A stretch of DNA of 46,525 nucleotides from an uncultured Victivallales bacterium (GCA_934644965.1 CAKUDG010000027.1:1-46525); one strand, 5' to 3'. Shown: positions 24,295 to 32,861, counted from the stretch's first letter. The notes: a model not told the origin generated them from the sequence alone. Translations and numbers: made by a program.

Positions 24295-26488
24295 TCTGGT
24301 TGTTGTCCGAGTCTCCAAGTTTTCTGTTCCTTTCCGTGAGGATGGCATGGATGGCGGCGAGCGCGTTTCTCCGTCTGCGGTCCAGCGTGAGAGCGTTGTG
24401 CTCTTCCAGAAGTCCGCGCTCGACGGTTTCGACAAAGGTCTGGATTTCCAGCGGGGAGATCGGCTGGGGATTGGCCGCCCAGCGCCGCAGAAACGTCTGT
24501 TCAGGAAGTTCGGGACAGCCCGACGGAGGAATATTCAGCGGACGCCCGTGGCTCTCAAACTGATATCCTTTCAGCGCGACAATCAGATTCCGGTAATCCG
24601 TCTCCTCCCGACGCAGACGGATGTATTTGTATTCCATCACGTCCGACATATCCGACTCATTGTGTTCCAGACGGCTGTAATGCTGTTTCCGGTCCGAGAA
24701 ATTGAGTGATTTCCTCAGATTGGTATCCAGTTCATTGTTGTAAATCCTCCATTCGCGCATCTTCCCGTTTTCGTCCCTGTGCAGATCCCCGCCCAGCAGG
24801 AGAAGACAGACCAGATCGCTTTCCCGGTGCGGACGATCCGTAATATTGGAATGACGGGACCCGCTCAGTTCCATGGAAATATGAAGACTGTGCGGCGGAA
24901 TGTCCAGAAAACGCACCGCCTCGTTGATCAGCCGGGACATCGCCCAGGGACAGTCAAAAAGCGGACGGGAAAGATCCCCCACAATGTTGAAACGCCCAAG
25001 CGCATATTCAAAAAATCCTCTGTGGCGTTTTGTCCCCGGGCCGATGTTTCTGTGCGAATCCACGTGCCCTCCCACACGCCAGGTCCGGCGTTGAAGATCA
25101 AAATCATCAAACCAGTAGAATCCGTCGTAGACTTTGTCCTCCCCGGGTTCCGCGTTGACCGCATGAGCACCGAGAAAGCTGAATTCCAGTTCCGCTCCCA
25201 GTGGCGTCGGAGTGGAATACCAGTTGGAATCCACATAATCGATCAGTTCCAGCATGTCCTCGCGTTTGTAGACCTCCTCCACCAGGCCGATGCAGAGTAC
25301 GGCGTAGTCCCGGTAGAGACGGCCGGGAACGACCCGGTCCAGGGAGCTGCGTTTCATCAGATCCTCGATCTGCGACTTGTGCCGATTGTAGTACAGAAAC
25401 GCCAGAAGCACGGCAAGTCCGTGCCGGAAATATTTCTTTGAAAGACGGACCGTATCCGGAAACTGATGCCGGATAATATCTGCAAACTGATTGAATATAA
25501 TATGCTTGCACGCAAGCTTCATGTAGTTGTCCGCATAGGGAAGAAGCTCCGGATTGGAAAGAATGTTGACCAGAAGAGGAGGCTTCGCATCGCTCAGCGA
25601 CTGGATCATGATGTAGTTGCAGATGTAATTCCCGTCAAAATGGGATTCAATGAGACTGTCCACTTCGGATCCCATCAGTTCCCGGAGCGCGCGCCGGGTG
25701 ATTTCCTGCCGGGAGGGTTCGATCTTTTCCAGAATGCTGTCGATTTTCCGTTCCAGGTAAAGGCTGTAGCGGTCTTCAAACATGATTTCCTTGCCGAAGG
25801 ATTTCTGGAGGGCGGGAATGTTCCCGACATAGGTCATGCAGCGGCGCCGGGCGCCGTCCGCATCACGCACAACCACCACTTTCCGGAAATAGAGATTCCC
25901 CTCGTCCTCAAATGCATCGATCCTCGCAAGTTCTTCGCGTGTAATCTGTTTCAGAAGTCTCCCGCTCGTGGACGCCCCGTGCTGTTTCACAATGAAGTAG
26001 AAAGCGCCGGGAGGAACGACCCGCATGTAATTGTTCAGTGTCGCAGGCACGCTTTCCACGGAACGGTTCAGAAGAAGTTTCACATGGTGTTCATTGACAA
26101 GCGTCCCGTATACAAAAAGGTCGATCTTGTCCCCGCGCACGGATTTGAAGGCGTCTCGGAGATGTTCCGCCTCGCTCGGTGTGTGTCCGTGTTTCGCGGC
26201 CGTCTTTTCCCCTCCTCCGCAGTGTTTCTCCTCCGGTCGGGATGCCGATGATTCCGCTGATGACGCTGTGCCGGATTCCGGAGAAAATGCCGCAGAGTCC
26301 CCTGAAGCAGCTGCAGGGAAAACGGACATTTTGCCCGGAAAAGACGAAGGCCCGGACCCGGGCTCCGCCGGGGAAAGGACGGGAACGGAAGCGGATGCGG
26401 AATTTCCCGGGATAGCCGGCTGAACCCTTGTTATCAAGGAAGACGGATCAGGACCGCCGTTTCGTCGCAATTCTTTCTCTTCGGACAT
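24287..26488 (-). CDS. GGCT-domain fusion with a large C-terminal domain, possibly amidoligase-like
   Basis: About 115 disordered Ser/Pro/Ala/Glu-rich residues come first. A gamma-glutamylcyclotransferase-like (AIG2/GGCT) domain follows at about 120-225 (DLFVYGTLVNEH, FEDEGNLYFRKVVVV). About 200 mostly helical residues lead to a region from about 430 with LGAELEFSF, GGHVDSHRNIG, LHISMELSG and EYKYIRLRREETDYRN. An ExE strand, His motifs and a late Arg-rich strand recall glutamine-synthetase/GCS-fold carboxylate-amine ligases, and amidoligase operons are known to include GGCT enzymes. That match is by eye only. A start at 26488 overlaps the preceding acetyltransferase gene by 55 bp; a later start is possible. 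murI overlaps its 3' end. Overall 733 aa; I do not recognise this full architecture. Confidence 0.7.
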   Translation of the reverse strand: MSEEKELRRNGGPDPSSLITRVQPAIPGNSASASVPVLSPAEPGSGPSSFPGKMSVFPAAASGDSAAFSPESGTASSAESSASRPEEKHCGGGEKTAAKHGHTPSEAEHLRDAFKSVRGDKIDLFVYGTLVNEHHVKLLLNRSVESVPATLNNYMRVVPPGAFYFIVKQHGASTSGRLLKQITREELARIDAFEDEGNLYFRKVVVVRDADGARRRCMTYVGNIPALQKSFGKEIMFEDRYSLYLERKIDSILEKIEPSRQEITRRALRELMGSEVDSLIESHFDGNYICNYIMIQSLSDAKPPLLVNILSNPELLPYADNYMKLACKHIIFNQFADIIRHQFPDTVRLSKKYFRHGLAVLLAFLYYNRHKSQIEDLMKRSSLDRVVPGRLYRDYAVLCIGLVEEVYKREDMLELIDYVDSNWYSTPTPLGAELEFSFLGAHAVNAEPGEDKVYDGFYWFDDFDLQRRTWRVGGHVDSHRNIGPGTKRHRGFFEYALGRFNIVGDLSRPLFDCPWAMSRLINEAVRFLDIPPHSLHISMELSGSRHSNITDRPHRESDLVCLLLLGGDLHRDENGKMREWRIYNNELDTNLRKSLNFSDRKQHYSRLEHNESDMSDVMEYKYIRLRREETDYRNLIVALKGYQFESHGRPLNIPPSGCPELPEQTFLRRWAANPQPISPLEIQTFVETVERGLLEEHNALTLDRRRRNALAAIHAILTERNRKLGDSDNNQNV

Positions 26489-26919
26489 ATGGCGCAATCA
26501 CTCCAGATTTTTTCGGGAAACTGGCTTCTGTCCACAATCCGGAATCCCAGTCTTTCAAAAAAATGCGCGCGGTAAGTCAGGGCGAAGAGCCGTACCGGCT
26601 CTCCCTTTGCGCGGAGGGAATCGCATGCGGCGGTCACAATGGCCGATCCGATCCCGTGATTGTTGAACTCCTTTGCCACGGCAAGGGAACGTACTTCATA
26701 AAGCCCCCCTCCGTAATCCCGGATGGCGACACAGCCGACAAAAACTCCGTCCAGTTCCGCAATCCGGAAGTTCTTCAGCCTGGAGGCAATGTCCTCCTGA
26801 CTTCTCGGCAGCAGAAGACGCTCCTTCGCATAGGTTCCCAGGAGCGACCAGATGTTTTCAATGTCGCCGGAGTGTGCCGGCCTCATGGACAATTCCGACA
26901 AGATTCTGCTGTCGTTCAT
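26434..26919 (-). CDS. GNAT acetyltransferase of the short ArgA (N-acetylglutamate synthase) type
   Basis: The 161-aa protein has the acetyl-CoA loop (SLAVAKEFNNHGIGSAIV) and the pattern FALTYRAHFFERLGF then FPEKIWSDCAICPKRKNCDE, which is typical of stand-alone ArgA-like N-acetylglutamate synthases. It would acetylate glutamate as the first step of arginine synthesis. LLPRSQEDI near the N-terminus also fits. The start at 26919 comes one base after the accA stop (TGAAATG). Function as a true NAGS is an inference; the rest of the arginine pathway is not here. Confidence 0.82.
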   Translation of the reverse strand: MNDSRILSELSMRPAHSGDIENIWSLLGTYAKERLLLPRSQEDIASRLKNFRIAELDGVFVGCVAIRDYGGGLYEVRSLAVAKEFNNHGIGSAIVTAACDSLRAKGEPVRLFALTYRAHFFERLGFRIVDRSQFPEKIWSDCAICPKRKNCDETAVLIRLP

Positions 26920-26920
26920 T

Positions 26921-27886
26921 TCAAACGGAAGCTTCCTTGAAAAATTGAATATTCCTGAAACGCGCATAGCGGTTTTCACGGAGCTGTTCCGAAGTCATCC
27001 GGCACAGCTGGTCCAGATTTTCCCGAATCGCCTGCTTCAGGTTTTCGGCGGCGCTGTCGTAATCCTTGTGCGCTCCGCCGAGGGGTTCCGGGATGATTCC
27101 GTCGATCAGCCCGAGTTTCAGCAGGTCCCTCCCGGTCAGATGCAGCGCCTCCGCCGCTTTTTCAGAGTAGGCGCGGTCCTTCCACAGAATGGCTGCGCAG
27201 CCTTCCGGGGTGATGACAGAATAATACGCGTTCTCCATCAGAAGAACTTTGTTTCCCACTCCGATTCCAAGGGCTCCGCCGCTGCCGCCTTCCCCGATCA
27301 CCAGACAGAGAACCGGAACATCCAGCGCAAACATCTCCCGGAGATTGACCGCTATTGCCTCCCCGATATGACGTTCCTCCGAAGCCACCCCGGGAAAAGC
27401 ACCAGGAGTGTCGATAAACGTAATCACCGGCAGTCCGGCAAGATTCGCCAGTTTCATCAGACGCAGGGCCTTGCGGTATCCTTCCGGATGGGGACAACCG
27501 AAATTCCGGAACACGCTTTCCCGGGTATTGCGTCCCTTCTGGGTGCCGATGACCATGACGGGCTTCCCTTCAAAACGGGCAAAACCGCCCACAATGGCGG
27601 CATCGTCGGCATAGCGCCGGTCGCCGTGGAATTCCATGAAATCGGTGAAGATGCGGTCGATGTAGTCCAGTGTGTACGGTCTCCCGGGATGACGGGCAAG
27701 CTGAACCCGCTGCCAGGGAGTCAGGTTTTCGTAGACATTTTTCTTGGTGTCTTCCAGTTTGCGCTTCAGGGCCGCAAGTTCCTCATCCACATTCAAATTG
27801 CTGTCCGCGCTCAGGCGCTCCCATTCAGACAGCTTCGCCTCCAGCGCCGCAATCGGCTTTTCAAATTCCAGAACTGTCTCTGCCAT
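26921..27886 (-). CDS. accA: Acetyl-CoA carboxylase carboxyltransferase subunit alpha
   Basis: AccA pairs with AccD to move CO2 from biotin to acetyl-CoA for fatty acid synthesis. The 321-aa protein shows LEFEKPIAALEAKL at the start, WQRVQLARHPGRPY, the oxyanion-type loops DTPGAFPGVASEERHIGEAI and GEGGSGGALGIGVG, and SVITPEGCAAILWKD. ATG 27886 follows GGAGG (27896-27900) by 9 nt. It is separated from the upstream YkuD-like gene by 19 bp and from the downstream gene by one base, within the compact run that ends with murI. Confidence 0.96.
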   Translation of the reverse strand: MAETVLEFEKPIAALEAKLSEWERLSADSNLNVDEELAALKRKLEDTKKNVYENLTPWQRVQLARHPGRPYTLDYIDRIFTDFMEFHGDRRYADDAAIVGGFARFEGKPVMVIGTQKGRNTRESVFRNFGCPHPEGYRKALRLMKLANLAGLPVITFIDTPGAFPGVASEERHIGEAIAVNLREMFALDVPVLCLVIGEGGSGGALGIGVGNKVLLMENAYYSVITPEGCAAILWKDRAYSEKAAEALHLTGRDLLKLGLIDGIIPEPLGGAHKDYDSAAENLKQAIRENLDQLCRMTSEQLRENRYARFRNIQFFKEASV

Positions 27887-27905
27887 GCTTTTCAGCCTCC
27901 AATAC

Positions 27906-28982
27906 TCATTTCGACTTTCCCGGGCCGACAACCCTCACCGGTGTTCCCGGCGGGACCACCGCAAAAAGTTCATTCATATCTTCATTGCTCACCCGGAAAT
28001 ATCCCGGCGAGAGCACTTCCGGACCGTTCCCGGCCCTTCCGGCGTTCGCCCCCGGATCAGACCCGTGGATTCCCATCGGCGTTCCGGCTGCAGAATGTTT
28101 CCCGCTCTCCTCTCCTCCGGCAGTCCGTCTGAGTTCCATCCAGCCGCTGCCCAGAATATTCCCCGCTGATCCCGGAGAATACAGTTTCCCTTCCGGACTC
28201 CTCCATGATGGAGCTTTCCGTTTCCCGCGGATGACATAGCTGCCTTCTCCGCGGTCTGCGCGGTCGCCTGCGGAAAGAGGATAGATCTTGAACAGAAGGC
28301 CGCCGTCGAGCAGACGCAGCTCACCCTGTCCGGGATCAATTTCAATACTCCAGTCTCCTTTATAGATTTTGAGTTTCTCTCCGATTCTCAGCGCTGTATC
28401 CTCCGGGTTCATCGCATTCGTCTTCTGAATGGATTCCACGCTGCTGTTCATGAGGAGCGCGATCCGGGACAGAGTGTCGCCGCTTTTAACGGTATACACG
28501 ATCAACCCCGGCGAATCCGCACGCCCGTAATACAGCGCCATGCTCGAACGCCCGAGAATGATGGAGCTCCGCAGATACAGCCCGTGATCCCGTCCGATTT
28601 CTGAGAGCAGTCTGCGCGCTTTTTCCCGGGCTTCCGCATAGCGACCTGCACGATAGTCGCTGTACAGGTCCCGGTACAGAGCGGCCTCTTCTCCCGGACC
28701 GTTCTTCTCCCCTTCGGAGAATTTTCCGGGAAGAAGGCCCGAACGGATCAGTTCACGGGTTTCCCGGGCGATACCGTTTCCCCCCGCGTCTGTTTCGCGG
28801 GACATGCCGCGGAATGTTTTTGTCAATTCCCAGCCCCCAGCGACCGCCGCCGCCAGAAGACCGAGAGCTAGCACCAGATAGAAAATCCTGCGGAACACTC
28901 CCCCTTTTTTCCCGGAAGAGTACCTCTTTCCATTTCCCGAGGGAGTCAGCGGGCGACCTTTGTATGTATAACAGGGTTTCAT
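27906..28982 (-). CDS. LysM and L,D-transpeptidase-like protein with altered active site
   Basis: The 358-aa protein has one N-terminal membrane anchor (IFYLVLALGLLAAAVAGG, about residues 33-50), a TPR-like helical stretch, a LysM domain (YTVKSGDTLSRIALLM ... LRIGEKLKIYKG) and a C-terminal YkuD-like beta domain (FKIYPLSAGDRADRGEGSY, GIHGSDPG). At the place of the catalytic motif SHGCIR the sequence reads SPGYFRVSNED, so the nucleophilic Cys is replaced by Tyr and the preceding His by Pro. The protein may bind peptidoglycan without cross-linking it. The start at 28982 has AGGAGA 6-7 nt upstream. It heads the accA-murI run. Confidence 0.8.
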   Translation of the reverse strand: MKPCYTYKGRPLTPSGNGKRYSSGKKGGVFRRIFYLVLALGLLAAAVAGGWELTKTFRGMSRETDAGGNGIARETRELIRSGLLPGKFSEGEKNGPGEEAALYRDLYSDYRAGRYAEAREKARRLLSEIGRDHGLYLRSSIILGRSSMALYYGRADSPGLIVYTVKSGDTLSRIALLMNSSVESIQKTNAMNPEDTALRIGEKLKIYKGDWSIEIDPGQGELRLLDGGLLFKIYPLSAGDRADRGEGSYVIRGKRKAPSWRSPEGKLYSPGSAGNILGSGWMELRRTAGGEESGKHSAAGTPMGIHGSDPGANAGRAGNGPEVLSPGYFRVSNEDMNELFAVVPPGTPVRVVGPGKSK

Positions 28983-29013
28983 CGCATATCTCCTGATGCC
29001 GGATCTTTGTTTC

Positions 29014-29043
29014 AATATACATCACAATCTTTCTCTTTGCCAG
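29014..29043 (-). promoter_or_regulatory. Promoter of the YkuD-like to murI run
   Basis: On the minus strand CTGGCA (29043-29038), an 18-bp spacer and TATATT (29019-29014) form a plausible promoter with a leader of about 25 nt before the ATG at 28982. Confidence 0.5.
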
Positions 29044-29491
29044 TTTCGGCGGCTTTTCCGGTGAAAAAAACATGCTTTCCCTCTTTCCCGCATCTTTCTC
29101 CCAGTGAAAATCAGGGCGTGCAGGAGGCGGAAAATCAGGAAGAAGGGAAAAAGCATTTCCGGAAAAAGCTCGCCTTCGACAGAAACTCCGGGTCATGAAA
29201 GGAACAATTTAAAAAATCAGCAGGATCAATGCAGATCAGACAGGATGGAAAGGCGCGGCGCGGCGTTGCTGCGTCCTTCATTCTCAGACAAACAATTGAT
29301 GACGGGGAAAACTTGCAGAAGGGGGGAGCAATAAAGGGGAAAAATTACCTGTCTCTCCATCGCTCTTTTTCTTTCACGGGCGGCAGAATGTCCGGAAGAA
29401 GAGGGGTGAGAAGCCGCCGCGGGCAGAAATCCGCTGCAAAAACGGGCAGAATGCAGGATCAGGATACCGCTTTCTTTCCGGGCATTCGTCG
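29044..29491. other. Gene-free stretch between CYTH and YkuD-like genes
   Basis: About 450 bp carry no convincing gene. Small open frames lack family motifs and good ribosome sites. The sequence alternates purine- and pyrimidine-rich blocks; I see no terminator with a clear T-run. Confidence 0.4.
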
Positions 29492-29998
29492 TCATCCCCT
29501 TTGCGGCTTTTCTGCTCCATCATTTTCTCTGTTCCAGCTCCGGAAAGGATGCGCTTGCAGATACGAATTGTAATAGGAGGGGATTCCGGTAACTTCCCGT
29601 CCCAGCCAGGGAGGATGCGGGAAAAGGCTGTCCGGGGAATCCAGTTCGATTTCCGCCAGGACCAGTCCCTCATTTTCTCCGAGGAATTCGTCGATTTCCC
29701 AGAGCTGTCCTTCAAAGAAGACCCGGTAGCGGTATTTCTCAACCAGCGGGCGAAGACAGAATTTTTCCAGCATTTCGTCCGCATCGGAGGCGGGAATGGG
29801 ATATTCGTATTCGTCCCGGACAGCTCCTTTGGAAAGGCCTTTGACTGTAAGGAAACCTTTTTCACCGGCCCGGCGGATCCGGAACGTCACTCCGTTCTCC
29901 GTCGGCACATAGGACTGCCGGTACAGCGACCTTCCCTCCGCCGCTCTTTTCCAGGAATCATCCACAGGCAGGAATTTCCGCTCAATCTCAAGCCCCAT
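29492..29998 (-). CDS. CYTH domain protein (triphosphate tunnel metalloenzyme)
   Basis: The 168-aa protein begins with MGLEIERKF, the ExExK signature of CYTH enzymes, which hydrolyse inorganic triphosphate, thiamine triphosphate or related compounds with Mg. Further tunnel strands are VTFRIRRAG, GFLTVKGLS, DEYEYPIP, KYRYRVFFEG, WEIDEFLG and LVLAEIEL, whose alternating charged residues line the barrel. AGGAGAGGTG precedes the ATG at 29998. Its first 112 bp overlap the 3' end of the Nudix gene in another frame. Confidence 0.92.
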   Translation of the reverse strand: MGLEIERKFLPVDDSWKRAAEGRSLYRQSYVPTENGVTFRIRRAGEKGFLTVKGLSKGAVRDEYEYPIPASDADEMLEKFCLRPLVEKYRYRVFFEGQLWEIDEFLGENEGLVLAEIELDSPDSLFPHPPWLGREVTGIPSYYNSYLQAHPFRSWNRENDGAEKPQRG

Positions 29999-31095
29999 GG
30001 TTTTTCACCTCTCCTTTTTTTCCTTGTTTTCCCCCGCTTCCTTTTTTCTTCCTTTTCTTTTTCCCCCTTTTTTCTCCGGGAATCGGGATGGCGCCCCTTC
30101 TCCTTTTCTTCTTTTCCCTCCTTTTTTTCCTTTCTTTTTCCCTCTCCGAAAAAGAGAAGAGCCCGAGGATCCGGGAAGCCCGCAGAAACGGCAGCGGAAT
30201 CCGGAACAATCCCAGACTCATTTTCTCCTGTTCTCTTCCGTGGGCGGAAGTCCTTCAGGAGCGCACTCAAGCCCGGTTCCCGGACAATCCGCGCCGCAGA
30301 GTGAAGAAGAAAAAGACGGCGTCTCCGGAATCCGGACTCCTCCCATTCCGGAAGAATCCCTGTCAGCTCCATCGGATAGACCTTCACCCGGATTTCCGTT
30401 CCCCTGTCCCCGTTCTTGGAAAACAGATATTCCCCGACTTCCGTTTCCTCACAGACTCCGGTCACTCCGGCTTCTTCAAAAGCCTCCTTCGCAGCCGAAT
30501 CCCACGGAGTCATATTTTTCGCAATGTTTCCCTTCGGGACAATCCAGGGACCGCCTCCGGAAGCAGTCACCAGCATCACGCGGAGGTCCCCTTCATCCGT
30601 CCACAGATACGGCAGCGCAGCGGACTGGAGAAGGACTCCCGTCCGCTTTTTCTTTCTGCCCGCTCCTCCTCCCGTAGAGGAAGCAGGCAGCGACGGCGCC
30701 TGACGGGGAGATGGAAGGCGGCAGCTTCTTGCCCCCTCCCTTTTTTTTCCTCTCTTTTTTCCCCCATTCGCCTTCTTCTTTTCTTCTGCAGAAGAACGCT
30801 GAAGCTCCGTCTCCGCCGCCACCAGAGGAGAAGAAGCGGAAGAAGAAACGGAGAAGTCGATGCCGGAGGAAAAAACGACGCCGGGATCCGCTCCGGCCTG
30901 AACGCCGGAAGCGGATTTTCTGCCCGATTTCCCTTTTTTCAGAGATTCCCGGGTATACAGAGCGGGAGAATTCTTGATCCTGGATATCCCGGCATCTTTT
31001 TTTTTCTTCTGCTTCATGATTTTGATCTTCTTTTTTTTCCCTGACTTCCCGGGGAAACTTTTCTTCAGGCGTGCTTTTTTTCCCCTTTTTCCCAA
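29887..31095 (-). CDS. Nudix hydrolase with long basic tails
   Basis: The core at about residues 150-285 is a Nudix domain: GGGPWIVPKGNIAKN then WDSAAKEAFEEAGVTG. The box Gx5Ex7REUxEExGU is degenerate at its first Glu (Met here) and has Lys for Arg, while EAFEEAGV is intact, recalling DIPP/Ap4A-type members. Flanks are odd: about 150 Lys/Arg-rich residues before and over 100 Lys/Glu/Arg-rich residues after, the latter running 112 bp into the CYTH gene. The start is unsure: TTG 31095 has no own ribosome site, ATG 31017 is in frame, and a very good Shine-Dalgarno (GGGAGGGA) serves ATG 31099 in a different frame that could join after a one-base change in an A7 run (31075-31081). Confidence 0.6.
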   Translation of the reverse strand: MGKRGKKARLKKSFPGKSGKKKKIKIMKQKKKKDAGISRIKNSPALYTRESLKKGKSGRKSASGVQAGADPGVVFSSGIDFSVSSSASSPLVAAETELQRSSAEEKKKANGGKKRGKKREGARSCRLPSPRQAPSLPASSTGGGAGRKKKRTGVLLQSAALPYLWTDEGDLRVMLVTASGGGPWIVPKGNIAKNMTPWDSAAKEAFEEAGVTGVCEETEVGEYLFSKNGDRGTEIRVKVYPMELTGILPEWEESGFRRRRLFLLHSAARIVREPGLSALLKDFRPRKRTGENESGIVPDSAAVSAGFPDPRALLFFGEGKRKEKKEGKEEKEKGRHPDSRRKKGEKEKEEKRKRGKTRKKRRGEKPWGLRLSGNSCLWMIPGKERRREGRCTGSPMCRRRTE

Positions 31096-31302
31096 ACATG
31101 TGTCCCTCCCCTCCCGAACCGGAAGAGAAGAAGAGAGCGAGGGAAAAGAAACAGCGGGAGAAGGAGAGTTTCAGAAACAGGCGCTGGAAAAAGAGAAAAA
31201 CGAGGACAGCAGACCTTTCTTCTGAACATTCCGTCTTCTCCTGCGGCGGTGCGCTGGCGGCCATGCCTCTGCCATAGCGGATGCACGGACGGTACGGCCG
31301 TT

Positions 31303-31791
31303 TCAGCTTTTCTCCGGAGGTTCAAGTTTATCGTCGTCCTCCAGAGAAGCCAGGAACTTTTTCAGTTTGACCGTTTCCGTAATGGAAAGGCGTTTTTCCT
31401 CCGTTTCCTCTCTGGACCCGGCAATCGCACGGGTCATGGCTTCCGCCGCACGGTAAAGTGTTTCCCGCCGGCTCAGCGAACAAAGGAAAATTCTCTTTTT
31501 CGCCGCATTCTGCAGATGAACGTAAAGAGCGACATAATGTTCGTATTCATAACGGACCCAGATGCAGAGCAGGCAGAAAATCAAAATGAAATAGTGCGGA
31601 GACGGAAGAACGAACAGAAGCCCAAAAGACGCCGCGCTCACCGTCAGGGCAAGATAAAACGTGAACGAATTGTGGTCGATCTCCACCAGAGTGATCTCTT
31701 CGACGGGAAGAACCACTTTGTTGGAGACCGTCACAAAACGGTCCGTGATTTTCAGGTCCCTGTCTTCATAATAGAGTTTTTCCCCGCTCAT
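31303..31791 (-). CDS. DUF6232-like membrane protein
   Basis: The 162-aa protein starts with LYYEDRDLKITDRFVTVSN and VLPVEEITLVEIDHN, which looks like the DUF6232 type, followed by two membrane helices (about residues 43-80). The C-terminal half is cytosolic and charged. Its ATG overlaps the oxidoreductase stop as ATGA, so they are coupled. Function is unknown. Confidence 0.65.
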   Translation of the reverse strand: MSGEKLYYEDRDLKITDRFVTVSNKVVLPVEEITLVEIDHNSFTFYLALTVSAASFGLLFVLPSPHYFILIFCLLCIWVRYEYEHYVALYVHLQNAAKKRIFLCSLSRRETLYRAAEAMTRAIAGSREETEEKRLSITETVKLKKFLASLEDDDKLEPPEKS

Positions 31792-32861
31792 GCCCCTTCC
31801 CCTTCTCCGTTCCCGGACGCCGACGCTTTCCGTCTCAATTCATTCAGATCAATCCCCGGAATCTTCAGCTGCGGACTGTAGGGGGGAGAAGCGAACGAAG
31901 CTCGTTTCCCGCAAAGGATCTCCCCCAGAGCCTCGCCCTGATCTTTTGCAGCGACCCACAGCCCGGCGACGGTCCCGTTCAGTTCCGCACAGTCCCCAAT
32001 GGCATACACATCGGGAGCACTTGTCCGAAGAGTATCATCCACCACGATTCCCCGCTGCACCTTCAAACCTGCGGCGGCAGCCAGGGCCGTCTCGCTCTGG
32101 ATTCCGGCGGACACCAGCATCAGATCCGCCTCCAGGATTTCCCCGCTGTCCAGTTCCGCGCGGAGAGACGCATCCGGGTTCTCCGTCGGGAGGGAAGAAG
32201 CAACTCCGGTGCCTTTCCCCGGCTGCGCCTCCACCCGCTTCACATTCACGCCCAGTTTCACCGTGAACCCGCGCGCCTGAAACTCCTCATACAGAAAAGC
32301 CGATTCTTTCTCCGTCAGCTGACGCGGCAGAAGTCTGTTCTGGCATTCCAGAATCACCACATTCATCCCGCGCTCCTTCAAGGCTGCCGCGGCTTCGAGT
32401 CCGAGAAGCCCCCCTCCCAGCACAAGCGCGCGGCCGGATTCCGTGCAGAATCCGGCGATGGCGTCGGCATCCTCGATTTTCCGGAGTGTCAACACCCGCG
32501 CCGTGCTCTCCATACCGGGCACGGAGGGAAGACGGGCCGATGCGCCTGTGGCCAGAATCAGCTTGTCATATCCATATTCCCTCCCGTCCCCGGAAAGAAT
32601 GGTCTTCTTCACAGGGTCGAATGAGACGATCTTCTCATCCGTATGCACTTCCACGCCCGATGCCGCCATCTGCTCGGGAGAAGCGATCAGCAGTCTCTTC
32701 CGCTCCAGCTTTCCGGCAAGATATTCCGGCAGACGGATCTTGGCATAAAACCCGTCTTTGCCCGCATCGAAAATCAGGACACGGCTTCCGGGATCATTCA
32801 TTCTGATTTTTTTCGCAGCCGTCCAGCCGGCCGGGCCGGCACCGATCACAACAAGATTCAT
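31788..32861 (-). CDS. FAD/NAD(P)-dependent oxidoreductase (rubredoxin reductase-like)
   Basis: The 357-aa flavoprotein has two dinucleotide folds: VVIGAGPAGWTAAKKIR for FAD at the N-terminus and LVLGGGLLGLEAAAALKERG for NAD(P), plus the closing FAD motif VYAIGDCAEL. KLILATGASARLP is the linking strand. The arrangement matches NADH:rubredoxin reductases and the N-terminal part of NirB; such enzymes pass electrons to a small iron protein, often in oxygen defence of anaerobes. No rubredoxin is adjacent. I prefer ATG 32861, with AGGGTGG upstream, over GTG 32870. The next gene overlaps by 4 bp. Confidence 0.85.
   Translation of the reverse strand: MNLVVIGAGPAGWTAAKKIRMNDPGSRVLIFDAGKDGFYAKIRLPEYLAGKLERKRLLIASPEQMAASGVEVHTDEKIVSFDPVKKTILSGDGREYGYDKLILATGASARLPSVPGMESTARVLTLRKIEDADAIAGFCTESGRALVLGGGLLGLEAAAALKERGMNVVILECQNRLLPRQLTEKESAFLYEEFQARGFTVKLGVNVKRVEAQPGKGTGVASSLPTENPDASLRAELDSGEILEADLMLVSAGIQSETALAAAAGLKVQRGIVVDDTLRTSAPDVYAIGDCAELNGTVAGLWVAAKDQGEALGEILCGKRASFASPPYSPQLKIPGIDLNELRRKASASGNGEGEGA

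Noticed and set aside
29016..29027. ATACATCACAA, identical to part of Rex-like site D, near the YkuD-like promoter
   Set aside because: Only one half-site is present; the other half does not match TTGTGA.
29229..29573. Small plus-strand open frame in the gap before the CYTH gene
   Set aside because: No ribosome site and no motif, and it overlaps the 3' end of the CYTH gene.
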